64,000 nucleotides of DNA, taken from the NCBI GenBank assembly GCA_018806915.1, contig JAGKQI010000040.1, forward strand, positions 1,178,001 through 1,242,000, read 5' to 3'. Positions 42,589 through 55,180 of the stretch are shown piece after piece. The DNA is from Phytophthora colocasiae (taxonomy: Eukaryota > Oomycota > Peronosporomycetes > Peronosporales > Peronosporaceae). Each line of letters starts with the position of its first letter. The first letter of the stretch is position 1. Under the pieces are notes generated by a model. The model worked only from the letters and a program-made list of their open reading frames with translations. It had not been told where the DNA came from and searched no databases. Position numbers and translations under genes: made by a program.

Positions 42589-43513
42589 ATGTAGGAAGTT
42601 CCTAGTACAGTGCACGCCAAATCGATAGGACCCCCCCCCCCTGAATATGCCCATAACTCAGTCAGTTTTTATCATTTTAAGTTGCGGTTTTGACAGTAGG
42701 GGGGGGGCAAACATTGGTCATGTTATATTGTCTTCTCGATGAGCGGATTACTATAGCTTACGTTAACTAAACTACTACTTAATACAAAGCTATTTGAAAA
42801 CCGGCCTTATCTAAGGAGAAGCGGAGGGGGCTGAAGAAGTCCATTGCCGTCGAGGAGTAGCCTGGGATTGCGACGAGTAAAGAGTCGAGGGTTCGACAAA
42901 TAATCCGTCCTAAACGCGAATGCTGGGGAAATTGTTGGAGGCATTCATTCAGTCGGGCTCGGGCACAAGATCCGGAACGACGGTGGAGTGCGCGAAAATG
43001 TGCGCTGAAGACCGAGTAAATGTGATAAATTGCCTTCTTAGCTCCCAGTGCAGGTTGATCTTCGAAGAGGTGTTTGTTCCGAGCAGTCCAGATGCTATGA
43101 AGCGTGATGCTACGCATTTGGGACCATAAAAGGCCGAGCTCGTCAGAGTTAGCCCGAACTCGAGAGGTCCACGTCGGTTCGGTAGGAATACAAACGAGAG
43201 TCCAGGAGATCGTGACGATGACCGTATGCCAGTCGGCACGAATGAGTTGCCAAAGTGACCGTGCTCGGTGGCACTCAAAGAACAAGTGGCGCTCGGTCTC
43301 AATAGCCGAGCAACCCGGATACCCGCAATTCAATGCCCTGGGTGAGGAGCGTTGTAAGAACCAAAAACGTGATCGTGTCGGAAGAAGTTTCCAACCGTAG
43401 GTCCTTTCTTACCGTGTTATGGATCTACTGTCAAAACCGCAACTTAAAATGATAAAAACTGACTGAGTTATGGGCATCCTATCGATTTGGCGCGTACTGT
43501 AGGAACATGCTAG
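42589..43513 (-). mobile_element. Non-autonomous TIR element carrying a LINE reverse transcriptase 3' fragment
   Basis: About 0.92 kb inserted into an older repeat: the flanking halves (42530-42588 and 43514-43680) are contiguous in the copy at 62949-63170. The ends are inverted repeats of about 80-100 bp: the core atgcccataactcagtcagt...ttttgacagtag at 42648-42699 is matched exactly by the reverse complement of 43424-43475, and outer parts (cgccaaatcgatagg) also match. The left arm has an extra C-run of about 11. Inside is a minus-strand frame (42779-43333) from a non-LTR retrotransposon. No transposase. Possible duplicated catg at the edges is too short to be sure. Confidence 0.8.
42779..43333 (-). 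pseudogene. C-terminal zinc-knuckle fragment of a LINE reverse transcriptase
   Basis: 184 codons. The opening CGYPGCSAIETERHLFFEC with RARSLWQ is the zf-RVT motif found after the RT domain of non-LTR retrotransposons; the rest (LLWSQMRSITLHSIWTARNKHLFE) is the usual helical tail. The RT catalytic domain and endonuclease are absent. The open frame ends close to the left TIR. It is captured cargo, not an active gene. Confidence 0.8.
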
Positions 43514-43680
43514 TAGCTACACTACTGCATGTACAGCGCTCAGACCCTGAATGGATGCTAGCGCTCGCGTGCTGCGCAGCGCTGTTCAGTGAACAATGTT
43601 TAGTCACATCGGAGGAGTCCCCCTGGCTTTCTAGGACTACCGATACATCTTGAGATTGGCTTGCACAATCTCAACACAGT
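43514..43680 (+). repeat. Right half of a dispersed repeat, second copy at 63021-63170
   Basis: cagcgctcagaccctgaatg, ttcagtgaacaatg and ctttctaggact...gatacatcttgagattgg are shared in the same order with the copy upstream of RXLR effector 2, at roughly 90% identity. The family is not recognised. Confidence 0.85.
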
Positions 43681-44880
43681 AGGCTAGTCCCGTGTCTGTG
43701 TGTCTGTGTGTCCGTTGTGTGTGTGTTCAACGTCTTAGCGCATAAACCTGCGTAGCTACCTGTCTCTCCATTTTGCACATGTACGTATTCTATACTGTAT
43801 TTTCCCATGGTGTAGCCTATCCCTATGTTCTAGACTGCTCTCAGGAATGCCAAAATTACAAATATAGCCCACTAATGATAACCCTCTCAATGGCCTCTGA
43901 TTGGTCGATTTAAATTCTAGAATTCTTTCATTCTAAAACGCAAACGGCGTCAGCAGCGACAGAGGACATTACGCGAACGGCGCGGCGGCTAGCGAAGACA
44001 GGAGTGATCGAGCGGCGCAGCCAGCCTAGGAATACTCGGTAAGTACCCATATAAACATAATACAGCTATAAAATCTTTACGGTGTCGGGTGTTCCGCCTT
44101 GTGGGAGAACTGGTACCACATTGGGGCAACTGGGAGCTGGTGTGTACAAAATTAAGGGTGGGCTGGAGCCTGCGGAGGACTCTGACAGGTCCTCTGCGGG
44201 GCTTGAGGGAGGGTTGCAGTGGGTGCCACGCCACGGCCATTCTGACCGAGACCCCTCTCGAGCGCACAGACGCCGGGCAGTCCACCTGAATCTACAATAT
44301 TGCCCATTTAAGCAAGTAAGCCATCCCTGCGGGTACTTTGGTGAAAATTGAAATTTGGGTACTGTAGCTTTTGCGCCCAAATCCATGACCTTCCCATTTT
44401 TTGGGATAAAAAGGTTGCAGCTGGCCACCCTTCGCCGTTCCTGTCTCAGTTCTGCCTCTCTATTGCTCTTCGGAGCCCCGACCCTGAGACGCCCATGTTC
44501 GCCCGCCAGCGGCATGGGAAGCCTCATACCAATCCGGGGTCCTGGGGTGGATCCATGTGGCGATAAAAGCCGGTTTGGCCGGGCCACCCACCTCAGCCTT
44601 GGGCCAGTGGTCGTGAGTGAGACCGGCACATGTTATGGAGACATTTCATGCTGCTTACCGTGTCAGGGGCAGAACGGCATGCGCTGCATGTTCCCATTCA
44701 CCTATCAAGAATTAGTTTACAGTTAAAATACAATTATTCAGTGTTAGACCGTTGTCTAACGCTGCTTCCTTTGTGCTTTTTTGCGAGGGAAGGCTATGGC
44801 TCCGGTCAGGGTCGGCACGAAGCGGGATAGGTACGTAAAATTAATGTTTCGTGCTGTTGGAAGTCTTCTAACAGTCTACT
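43681..44880. other. Unassigned region containing the Helitron 5' side
   Basis: A short imperfect GT/CT simple repeat lies at 43693-43735. Overlapping ORFs on both strands at 44066-44629 and 44082-44830 are GC-rich chance frames without domains. The Helitron 5' terminus should be here or a little further left, but no unambiguous TC start with a partner could be found. Confidence 0.35.
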
Positions 44881-44935
44881 GTGTAGAGACGACCGTCGAG
44901 GACAGCTGCAGCATCGTTTAGACGAAGCGGAGCGC

Positions 44936-47900
44936 GTGAACGCAACTCCAGCAGAGGATGAATCGCCTTCTGCAAAGCGACGACGGATCAACAGAAGGAA
45001 GCAGGCACGCAACCGTTTTTCGAGGGCTTCGCGAGAATTGGAACTACTCAGTCAGCAGGTAAACAACGTTTCGGTTTCAGGCGACCCCATTGTAGCCCCT
45101 GTAGATGCACCGGTGGTTCCTCCGACAGGAACAACCTTGGCCCCCACTACGAATCCATCCAGTGCTGCGGCGCTTAGGATGAGTGACGCAGAGAGAGCCA
45201 GGCAGCGGCGGGCAAACATGAGCTCTTCCCAACGCGAACGTACGCGGCAACGGAATGCCGAACGCCAGCGGCAACAGAGAGCTCAACGAAGTGCTGAACA
45301 AGTGGTAGCAGATCGCGAAAGAAACCGACTTGAACAGCTAAATCGACGGGGCCTTCAGGGTCAGATTGGTCTTGATATTGCCAGTGAGCGCCAAGCGCAA
45401 ATACGCTCCCAACTTTCCCAAGAAGACCGAGACATCGAACGACAACGAAACACAGAAACAAGGGCCATTCGTCGTTCACAGCAAGACGAGAATGAACGCA
45501 AGGAGGAGCGCGATGCAAATGCTGTGGTTCAGGCATCCCGACGTGCCCGTCAGACGGATGAGGAGCGTGCGGCAGAGCGTGAACTTGACAGGCAACGTCG
45601 CGCAAGTTCAAGGGAGCACCAGACTCCAGAGGGGCGTGATGTTGAGCGGGAGAGCAACAGAGAGCGGCAATCGTTTGCTAGAGAGCAACAGGACGAGGAG
45701 CAGCGTGCGGCAGAGCGAGAACGGGACCGAGAGCGTCACGCCATTATAAGGGCGTTACAAACGGAGGAAGAGCGCGAAGAGGAGCGCGAGCGTGTTCGAG
45801 AACGTCGACGTATCACTCGCCATCGAGAAGCACTTGCAAACCATGAAGATTTCCGTCCGTCGATGGTCACAGGTCCAGATGTTGATGAAGACACCAAACG
45901 CCACCGGCTGCCTCCCACTACGGTGTGCGGTCACTGTAACGCGTGGAAGTGGCCTGGCGAAAGCGAGTCTGCCTGCTGTATCGAGGGGAAAGTCAGACTA
46001 CCACCTCTGGCCCCAGCTCCAGACGAACTTCTCCAGCTTTACGGAGACCCCAATTTTCGAAAGCGGATACGGGCGTACAACCAGGCGTTTGCCTTTACGT
46101 CTATCGGTGCTTCAAACCCGACCACGGGTAGGTTTCAGAACGTCAACCAGGACAACAGCGTCGCGGGTGAACGTGGCGTATACTCCTACCGAATTCAAGG
46201 TGCTATGGGCCACTACATGGGTTCGTTGTTGCCATACATTGATCGTCGAACTGGCCAAAGGACTCAGCCCAAGTTTGCGCAGATCTATATCGTCGACCCG
46301 GACATGGAGCGCCGAGCTGAGAGACGTATGGGGATTTTCGCAGACCTGGACCCTGTGGCTTTGTTAGACATCGAGCGGGTGATGCAAAGGTACAACCCGT
46401 TCGCTCAGCAGTTTCTCACGTTTGGCGAAAGGGTGCGTCAAAGCGATATGCAGCAGCCAATCGACTTGGTGTTCCGTCTGAGAAACAATCCTTCCAGACC
46501 TCGAACGGAAAAATCTGCCGACGGTTTCTGAAGTGGCCGTCACTATGATTGAAGACGGCAACCTCGCACAGCCTCGCGATCTCTTGGTATATACAAAAGA
46601 CAGAAATCTCATGCGTCTCTGGGAAACAAACGCCAACTACGACCCCTTCAGTACCCGCTACTTCTTCCGTATGGAGAACTGGGGTGGACGTATACGGATA
46701 CGTACGAAGGTGATGTGGTGCGCAGGAACAAACGCGCTATGGCTCTACGTGAGCACGTCGCGTATCGACTCTTCCAAAAGGACGATGACCGATCAGCTCT
46801 ACATAAAGGGGGGCGCCTTTTCCAACAGTATTGTGTGGACCAGAGAGCCAAATGCGAGCAAGAAGAACTTCGCTGGATAGCAACTCACCAGAAGGAGATC
46901 CGTGCTTACCAGTACAATGGACTGCGAGATGCGTACCTGAGCGAAGCTATGGAAGAGGCTAGGACTATCCTGGGCGATGGCGAAGGACTCCTGGCGGAAT
47001 ATGATCGTGACACTGGAGAGCTGGCTCACCCCGACCGAGCCCGAAACAGGCACTTCCTCAATCAGGTTGGGAAGAAGATCATCTTACCGTCTTCTCACTC
47101 AGGGAGCCCGCGTCAGATGTACCAATCGTACCAAGACTCGATGGCAATCGTTAGGGAGTACGGCAAGCCAGATATCTTCGACACGATGACTTGCAATCCG
47201 AAGTGGGAAGAGATCCAAGAGCAGATTCGCGATCCTAACCAGAGCGCCCAAGACCGCCCAGACATCGTCGCGAGAGTATGGCAGCAAAAGCTGGCTGCTC
47301 ATTTAAAAGACTTAGACGAGGGTGTGTTTGGGCGGGTTTCCGCTCGGATTTACGTGGTGGAGTTTCAAAAGCGTGGACTTCCTCATGCGCACATCATTGT
47401 CATCTTGGCGGACGAGGACAAGCCACGCACAAGGCAGATTATTGACAAGATTGTATCGGCGGAAGTACCGGATCCTGACACCAACCCCGGCCTTTATGAA
47501 ACGGTCATGACGAATATGATGCACGGGCCCTGTGGCGCGGCGAATCCATCGTGTGTCTGTATGAAGGATGGCAAGTGTACAAAGGGCTACCCGAAACCGT
47601 TCGTGGAGACAACGCGGGTGAGCGAAGACGGTTTCCCGCAGTACAGACGCCGACGACGATCGGAAGGATTTTTTACATTCAATGGAAGACGGTACGACAA
47701 TGCTACGCTGAATCAGTGGGTGGTGCCATACAACCCATACTTTTCATACAAGTACAACTGCCACATCAACATTGAAATCTGCACAGCACTGTCAGTGGTG
47801 AAGTATCTCTACAAGTACGTGTACAAGGGATCCGACAGAGCTGTGATTACAGTGGAGACGGTGCAAGACGAAGGTAATATCGACAGACGGGAACCCAACG

Positions 47901-50121
47901 AGATCATCCGATACTTAAGCGCGAGGTACATCTCTCCCATTGAGGCGTGTATGCGTCTCCTCGGGCACGTAGTGCAAGGGAAATCCCATGCGGTTTTCCA
48001 GCTCACGGTACACCTCGAAGGTGAGCAGATGGTGGTATTCCGCGAGACCGAAGATCCGGAACGCGTCATGGATCGTAGTGAGCGCACGAAGCTTACTGCC
48101 TTCTTCGACATATGTGCGAGTAGAGCGCCCGAAGACCAGTTAGCTAAGACAATTGTGTATCAGGATGTGCCGAAGTACTTTAGATGGGACAAACACAAGA
48201 TATGGGTCCGCCGCAAAAAGTATCAAGCTGCACTAGGACGAATGATTCACGTGTCTCCGCGAGATGAGGAGAGGTTCTACTTACGCGTCTTGCTATGCCA
48301 TCGCAAAGGTCCTACTTCTTTCCAGGATATCCGGACTGTGGATAACGTCGTATGTGGATCGTATAAGGATGCCGCGTTACGTCTAGGATATCTCGAGAAT
48401 GATGAGGAGTGGGCAGCCTGTATGGAGGAAGCCGCGACGTTCCAGATGGCGTATCAACTGCGTCAGCTATTTGCTACGCTGTTAGTATACTCTCAGGTTG
48501 GGCAGGTGCGACAGCTATGGGATAATTACTACGGAGCATTGTCTGAGGATTTCCACCGTCGATTCCGCGCCATGGAAGGCCAGGCGAGGGACGACGTGGT
48601 GATGTTTAACACGCTCAAGAGTCTGAACGAGTTGCTTCAAGTGAGTGGGAAAGCGGTACATGAGTTTGACCTTCCACAACTTGCCGATTTCCCTGATCTG
48701 CTTCTTCGAGACGCACTCCAGACCAACAACAGTTTGATTGACCGCGAGACCATGGCGTATGACTATCACATGCTTCAAGAAATTGTGGAGCATGAGGATG
48801 GACTTAATGAAGGTCAACAAGCTATCTACGCGAAAGTCATGGCGGCTGTCGATGGATCTTCAGAAGGCAACAAGTTATTTTTTCTGGATGGACCTGGTGG
48901 TACTGGAAAATCAACCTTGCTCAAGCACATCCTGGTAAAAGTTCGTTTGTCTGGGAAAATTGCCATTGCGGTAGCTTCGAGTGGAATTGCCGCACTTCTA
49001 CTAATGGGTGGTCGCACTGCACATTCTACCTTTCGAATCCCGCTAATGCTGAATGCGGAGTCTACGTGTGCGATCAATAAGAACTCCGCCCTGAAGGAAC
49101 TTATCAAGATGGCCAGTTTAATTATCTGGGACGAAGCTCCGATGGCCCATCGTCACGCTTTTGAGGCTGTGGACCGTTCGCTACGGGATATCTTGGACAT
49201 CGATGAACCATTTGGCGGGAAAGTGGTCGTCCTTTCAGGAGATTTCAGACAAATTCTACCGGTGGTACTGCAGGGAACGCCTGCCGATACCATCGACGCG
49301 TGTCTAAAGTCTTCAGAGTTGTGGAGCAAATTCGAACAAGTTCATCTTACGGAGAACATGCGTGTGAGGTCGGCTGCGAATGAAACGACAGCGGAAGAAC
49401 TGGCAGCATTCTCTGAGTTTCTCCTTCAAGTGGGCGAAGGAAGGCACCAACTTAATGCTGGACTTGGACCAGATTTCATCAAGATCCCGAACGACATGTT
49501 GATTGAGAGCGAACCGGAGGAGGAGCCGGAAGAAGAAGATGAAGAGGTTCGGCCTGGCACCACTCCCAGAGGCATGCGACGCATCATTGACGAGATGTAT
49601 GCAGACATTAATAACCCTGAGATCGCCACGGATGAGTACTTTGCCAACCGAACGATATTGACGACTACGAACATGATCGTGCAGCGTATCAACGAAGCTG
49701 TTTCTCAGAAGCTGGAAGGTGACGCCCAGGAGTATTTGTCCAACGATTCAGTGGATAATGACGGTGACGCTGATTACTTTGAGCCTGAACTCCTGCATTC
49801 AGTGAATATGAACGGAATCCCGCCGCACAAACTATCCTCAGTGACGGGGACACGCGTGAGTTCCCCTTCCGTCTACGTCGTAAGCAGTTCCCAGTGCAAC
49901 CAGCGTTTGCGATGACAATCAACAAGGCCCAAGGACAAACGGTACAAAATCTCGGACTATACTTGGCGACTCCTTGCTTCTCACACGGACAGCTGTACGT
50001 GGCGTTATCGAGAGTGACAGCGCGGTCGAGACTCAAGGTGATGATCGAGTATCCTGACCAGGTGGACGCCGATGGAGTGTACACACAGAATATTGTTTAC
50101 CGACAGATATTCGAGATGTAA
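44936..50121 (+). pseudogene. Helitron Rep-PIF1 helicase (damaged)
   Basis: The frame 44936-46531 begins with a basic region, then about 280 residues of Arg/Glu/Gln-rich repeats, then the Helitron N-terminal zinc segment CGHCNAWKWPGE...CCIEGKVRLP. It jumps frame at about 46508 (one extra A in a run of A) and back at about 46650 (one base missing), after which 46715-49915 is open. Rep motifs: GLPHAHIIVIL (HUH-type) and VKYLYKYVYKG (tyrosines). PIF1 motifs: DGPGGTGKSTLL (Walker A), IWDEAPMAHR (Walker B), GDFRQILPVV. At about 49843 the sequence jumps from PPHKL to REFPFRLRRKQF-type sequence in another frame, an internal deletion removing part of the helicase 2A region; the end (AMTINKAQGQT...VALSRV) reads to 50121. 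Confidence 0.9.
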
Positions 50122-50296
50122 GCAAGAGGAAGAAGGAGATCACTGCATTTTTCATAACAACAAATACATGTTCACTGTGCATATGAAACACTGTGTATGT
50201 TTTTGTCCCCTCCGAGCGAAGCGAAGGCAGGGGCTACAGAGTAGTAGGGCGAGCTGGAACAGCGAGCACTACGGGTTGGGACCTAACACATACACA

Positions 50297-50326
50297 CCGC
50301 CCGCAAAGCGGGCGGCACTCGGCTAG
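50297..50326 (+). repeat. Helitron 3' terminal hairpin and CTAG
   Basis: Perfect 8-bp stem with 3-nt loop, seven bases spacer, then CTAG. Such a hairpin is the rolling-circle termination signal of Helitrons. Confidence 0.93.
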
Positions 50327-50666
50327 TCCTAAAAAGTGAGTAGAGCATGGTGTCCGTCCGTCACACGGATCACCATATCGATTTTAGCCAATTATATGTT
50401 TTAAATATTTTTAACCAATTAGTTGCTGCCGAGCGCAGCGAAGGCGGCTACAAAGCACTTTTCAGCTAATTTTGCTTTTTATTTACTTTTTACTTTATTT
50501 GTTTTTACTTTTATACTTTTTGTGAAGCGAAGGTTCCTCGGCCAACCGGCGCGCGCCGAAGGTGTGGCGCCGATGGTGAGTAGTGGGGCGAACTGGAACA
50601 GTGAGCCCCACGGGTTTCAACCAAACACATACAAACCGCCCGCAAAAGCGGGCGGCACTCGGCTAG
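50327..50666 (+). mobile_element. 340-bp mini-Helitron abutting the large Helitron
   Basis: Begins with TC (tcctaaaaag) on the very next base after the CTAG of the large Helitron, and ends with the same hairpin (50636-50655, loop of four A) and cactcggCTAG at 50656-50666, followed by T. About 100 bp before the end is similar to the large Helitron (gcga..tggaacag.gagc..cacgggtt). It has no coding capacity. Either a non-autonomous Helitron inserted at the junction T, or a duplicated terminator; a TC start and CTAG end favour the former. Confidence 0.78.
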
Positions 50667-50793
50667 TACGATGTATTGAAATTATCATCCCGTCATCAAC
50701 ACCGTTTCCTTTTTTACTACGTAGTACATTCTTGCGGGGAGATCCCTCTATCAACTTCATCCCGTCATCAACATTTGTTTCGCCATAATTCTG

Positions 50794-50813
50794 GTGCAAT
50801 CCGTTGATTGCAC
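50794..50813. repeat. Hairpin upstream of RXLR effector 1
   Basis: gtgcaatc (50794-50801), loop cgtt, gattgcac (50806-50813). It is followed by agatctgtgagtcatttact, which also follows the hairpins upstream of effector 2. Confidence 0.8.
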
Positions 50814-50901
50814 AGATCTGTGAGTCATTTACTAATACTTTCACTCATGGACGTTGTGACGCCAATAGTGCCCACAGCAGTATTGTTGGGGCAGCTCGAC
50901 C

Positions 50902-50917
50902 CTCACTTTTCTCCTTC
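50902..50917 (+). promoter_or_regulatory. Oomycete-type initiator (Inr-like) of RXLR effector 1
   Basis: ctcacttttctccttc resembles the oomycete core promoter pattern TCAYTTYNC.TTY and lies 26 bp before the ATG. The paralogue has the equivalent ctcactttgcaatttt. Inference from consensus. Confidence 0.55.
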
Positions 50918-50942
50918 ATCCTCAAGCCAAACAACAAGCGAC

Positions 50943-51386
50943 ATGCGTCTCTCTCAAGTTCTAGTGATCGCCGTAGCGTCCTTCCTTTTCCTAAGCGACA
51001 CGCTTGCTGTTACCACTTCCAACCAGGCCAAGATCTCCAAGATGGTGCAGAGCAGCCCGAGCCAGCGCTTCCTGAGGAGCCACAAGTACCCCGTCAATGA
51101 GGAAGAAGATGAGTCGGAGGACTCCGTGGACGTCGAGGAACGTGGCTTCGCTTCTCCTGACGAAGAGGACTTGGAAGAGCGCAGCCCTTTGTCTGACAAA
51201 GCAGTGGCAAAACTTGAAAAGATTGCTAAAGGTTGGGGAACGACTTATGCGAGTGTAGCGATGGGTCATTCACCAGTCTCGGAAGACAAGGTCAAGGCGT
51301 TGCTTAAATTGCGTGACGCGTACATCAGTGGAAGCAAAACGAAAAAGGCGGCGGCAAAGCTGGCGGTGTATATGGCGAGCCGCTGA
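50943..51386 (+). CDS. Secreted RXLR-EER effector, copy 1
   Basis: 147 residues from ATG 50943; the frame is open upstream but the signal peptide fixes the start. Residues 1-22 form a signal peptide cleaved after LA. RFLR at 42-45 and EER at 65-67 (a second EER at 78-80) in an acidic stretch are the host-targeting signature of Phytophthora RXLR effectors. The C-terminal 65 residues are helical with a Trp-centred block (KLEKIAKGWGTTYASVAMG) like a W-motif. Such proteins are secreted into plant tissue and act inside host cells; the host target is unknown. The N-terminal 70 codons and both UTRs are nearly identical to copy 2 while the C-terminus diverges. It lies about 280 bp after the mini-Helitron. 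Confidence 0.93.
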   Translation: MRLSQVLVIAVASFLFLSDTLAVTTSNQAKISKMVQSSPSQRFLRSHKYPVNEEEDESEDSVDVEERGFASPDEEDLEERSPLSDKAVAKLEKIAKGWGTTYASVAMGHSPVSEDKVKALLKLRDAYISGSKTKKAAAKLAVYMASR

Positions 51387-53295
<1,909 letters not shown>

Positions 53296-54421
53296 ATGTT
53301 CCTCAAGGCGCTGCTCTTCGTCGGGGTCTGCGTCACAAGTGCTCGTGCTCTCAGCACTACCACCGCTCTGACCAAAGGACACGACTTGTCCTCCGTCGGG
53401 ATCATGGAGGCTTCTCAAGGCGCGAAGTGGATCTCCACGTCTGTTAAAACAACAACAATCGAATCCATCCTAGGTGGTGGTGGCATGGAAGCTGTTCGAC
53501 TCCGGTACGTTGGTTGCTTCTTTGTACTACCTTTTGTATCACTAACTGACACTGATGGAACACTACAGGCTCTGGACATCGGGCGACTACAACTTTCCAT
53601 ATCAATCATACAGGCTTTGGGGCAAAGTGATTCATTTCGGTTAAGGTCCATTGTCATGAGGGGCTTTGCGTGAGCAAGGTGCCGAGTGGCAACCCCCATG
53701 GGATGGTGGGCGGGTTGAAAAACTGGCGCGCGCCGTAAGCATTACTGTGAAGCACTTGTGCTTGACGGTCGGCGCTGAGCTGTCGCAGGAGACGTCGGGC
53801 GAGGGCTGAGCGTGGCCTGCTCGCTGCGAAGCTTGAACCGAAATGAACCACGACTGCACGGAGAACTCTGCCTGCGAGGACGCGAGGCTGGCCAAAACTC
53901 CGGCAGTTGCATCCACTTGAGTCTTGTCCGAGAAGAGCGGTTGGATCCCGAATTAGAGCCTTCCTTCATCAGGAAAAACCTTTTTCCGCTTGTTCCATTC
54001 GCTTCGCTACACATAGCTCACTGCACGCGGAAAATACACATTGACGTACACCTTGTCCATGGCCAAGCGGTCCTCCAAAGCGGGGTACAAGATCTACCTG
54101 GACATGCACTTCTCGGACACATGGGCCGATCCGACCAAGCAAGGCACTCCTAAGGCTTGGGACAGCACGTCAATCACTACGCTTTCTGCAGCCGTGAAGT
54201 CGTATGTGACGTCGACACTCAAGAGCTTTACAAGTGCCGGAGTAACCATCGACATCTTGTCGCTGGGCAATGAAGTCACGTACGGGATGCTGTGGCCGAC
54301 GGAGAAGATCTCAAACGGTGACTACAGCAAGTTCGCGACACTATGGAAGGCTGCACGTCAGGGCGTGACGGCTGCTGTTGCTGCCGGTACTAAACAACCA
54401 AAGGTTATAAAGAGCTCTTGA
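53296..54421 (+). pseudogene. GH53 endo-beta-1,4-galactanase, interrupted and truncated
   Basis: The N-terminus (ATG 53296) has a signal peptide (MFLKALLFVGVCVTSARA) and the GH53 opening DLSSVGIMEASQGAKW...MEAVRLR. A 67-nt intron (53504-53570, gtacgt...ctacag) joins to LWTSGDYNF. Then about 430 bp of unrelated DNA intervenes (about 53600-54027). GH53 resumes with TYTLSMAKRSSKAGYKIYLDMHFSDTWADP and LGNEVTYGMLWP, which contains the acid/base Glu of the family. It breaks off after QPKV near 54405, before the nucleophile region. Family role: secreted hydrolysis of pectic galactan side chains in plant cell walls. This copy cannot make an active enzyme. Confidence 0.85.
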
Positions 54422-54449
54422 ACTGCTTTCAGGTGTGCTTCGACTCCGG

Positions 54450-54702
54450 AGAATGAGGTGTTTGATCAGTTTCCTCCACTTGTAGACGCCCATTCCATTC
54501 AAAAAGCACTTGACGAAGATATAGCGGCCTTGTGTCACTTGTAAGTTGGCGAAACTGGACTTCAGCAGCTCCATTTGTATGGGATCTGCAAACAAACGAG
54601 CGATGCGATCGAACATTCCTGGTGTTAGGGTTTCCACCACAGTGGCGTATCTAGCTCGATCCATGTCGAAGTTGTGATAAGCGTATATGAGTATCATGAT
54701 TT
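54450..54702 (-). pseudogene. Captured fragment of WLGC gene exon 3
   Basis: About 250 bp nearly identical (a handful of substitutions) to 30602-30853, the part of WLGC copy 2 exon 3 encoding MLIYAYRNFDMDRARYATVVE and the following helix. It begins and ends abruptly, in the middle of the exon at both sides. It sits between the broken galactanase and the gypsy LTR and has no start or splice context. Confidence 0.92.
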
Positions 54703-54756
54703 TTGACAACCGGAGCGTCCCACACAGCGCGAATGAAGCTCAGTACGGACATAGAG

Positions 54757-55168
54757 TGCAGCGGGGCTGCGTAGGTGTGCACGGCACAGAGGAAGTTGGG
54801 TTGACTCGTAGAGTCCTGCTTGCAAGGCACTAGCCTTCGGTTCTATACAAGAACCAAGTAGTCCACTAAATACGGGACTCTCACAATCAGTGTCCCTATA
54901 ATAAAGGAACTAACACTAATTATGTAAAATGCAAACTGATTTTTATTTATTTTATTGCCCTAATCCTGAATGTAACGGATTTAGTATCTAACATACTAAA
55001 TCCTAATCAAATGTAATGTGTGGCTCTGAGCTAACAGCCAGCAACTGGCTACATGTGTGACGTGTGAGAAACACTATGTGTTGTACACGGATCTGTGACT
55101 TGTGACCTGGATGGTGTATACCACACCTATTGTAGCCAAGGCGCGCAGCGCCGTGTAACCCCGTTACA
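54757..55168 (-). repeat. gypsy B 3' LTR (412 bp)
   Basis: By eye base-identical to the other LTR. AT-rich centre with atttttatttattttatt on the plus strand. Ends tgtaac...tgca in element orientation; target duplicate tagag lies immediately to the left. Confidence 0.97.
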
Positions 55169-55180
55169 CCCTCCCCCACC
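55169..55180 (-). promoter_or_regulatory. Polypurine tract of gypsy B
   Basis: On the element strand GGTGGGGGAGGG directly abuts the 3' LTR start TGTAAC, the position and composition of a plus-strand primer. Confidence 0.85.

Larger units (their letters stand above)
44881..50326 (+). mobile_element. Helitron (Rep-helicase rolling-circle transposon), 5' end unresolved
   Basis: Carries a Rep/PIF1-helicase frame (about 44936-50121) and a textbook 3' end: an 8-bp GC hairpin (50297-50315, ccgcccgc/gcgggcgg, loop aaa), then cactcgg and terminal CTAG at 50323-50326 followed by T. The start coordinate given is only where the coding frame opens; the true left end lies upstream. The coding frame has two one-base indels and an internal deletion, so this copy is not autonomous now. 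Confidence 0.9.

Noticed and set aside
44066..44830. Overlapping ORFs on both strands, up to 187 codons
   Set aside because: GC-rich region with several mutually exclusive frames, no domain and no splice logic. Best explained as chance frames in Helitron-associated DNA.
50902..50942. Longer N-terminal versions of the RXLR effectors starting upstream of the signal peptide
   Set aside because: They would bury the signal peptide; the initiator-like sequence lies inside that extension, so the ATG at 50943 (and 63455) is preferred.
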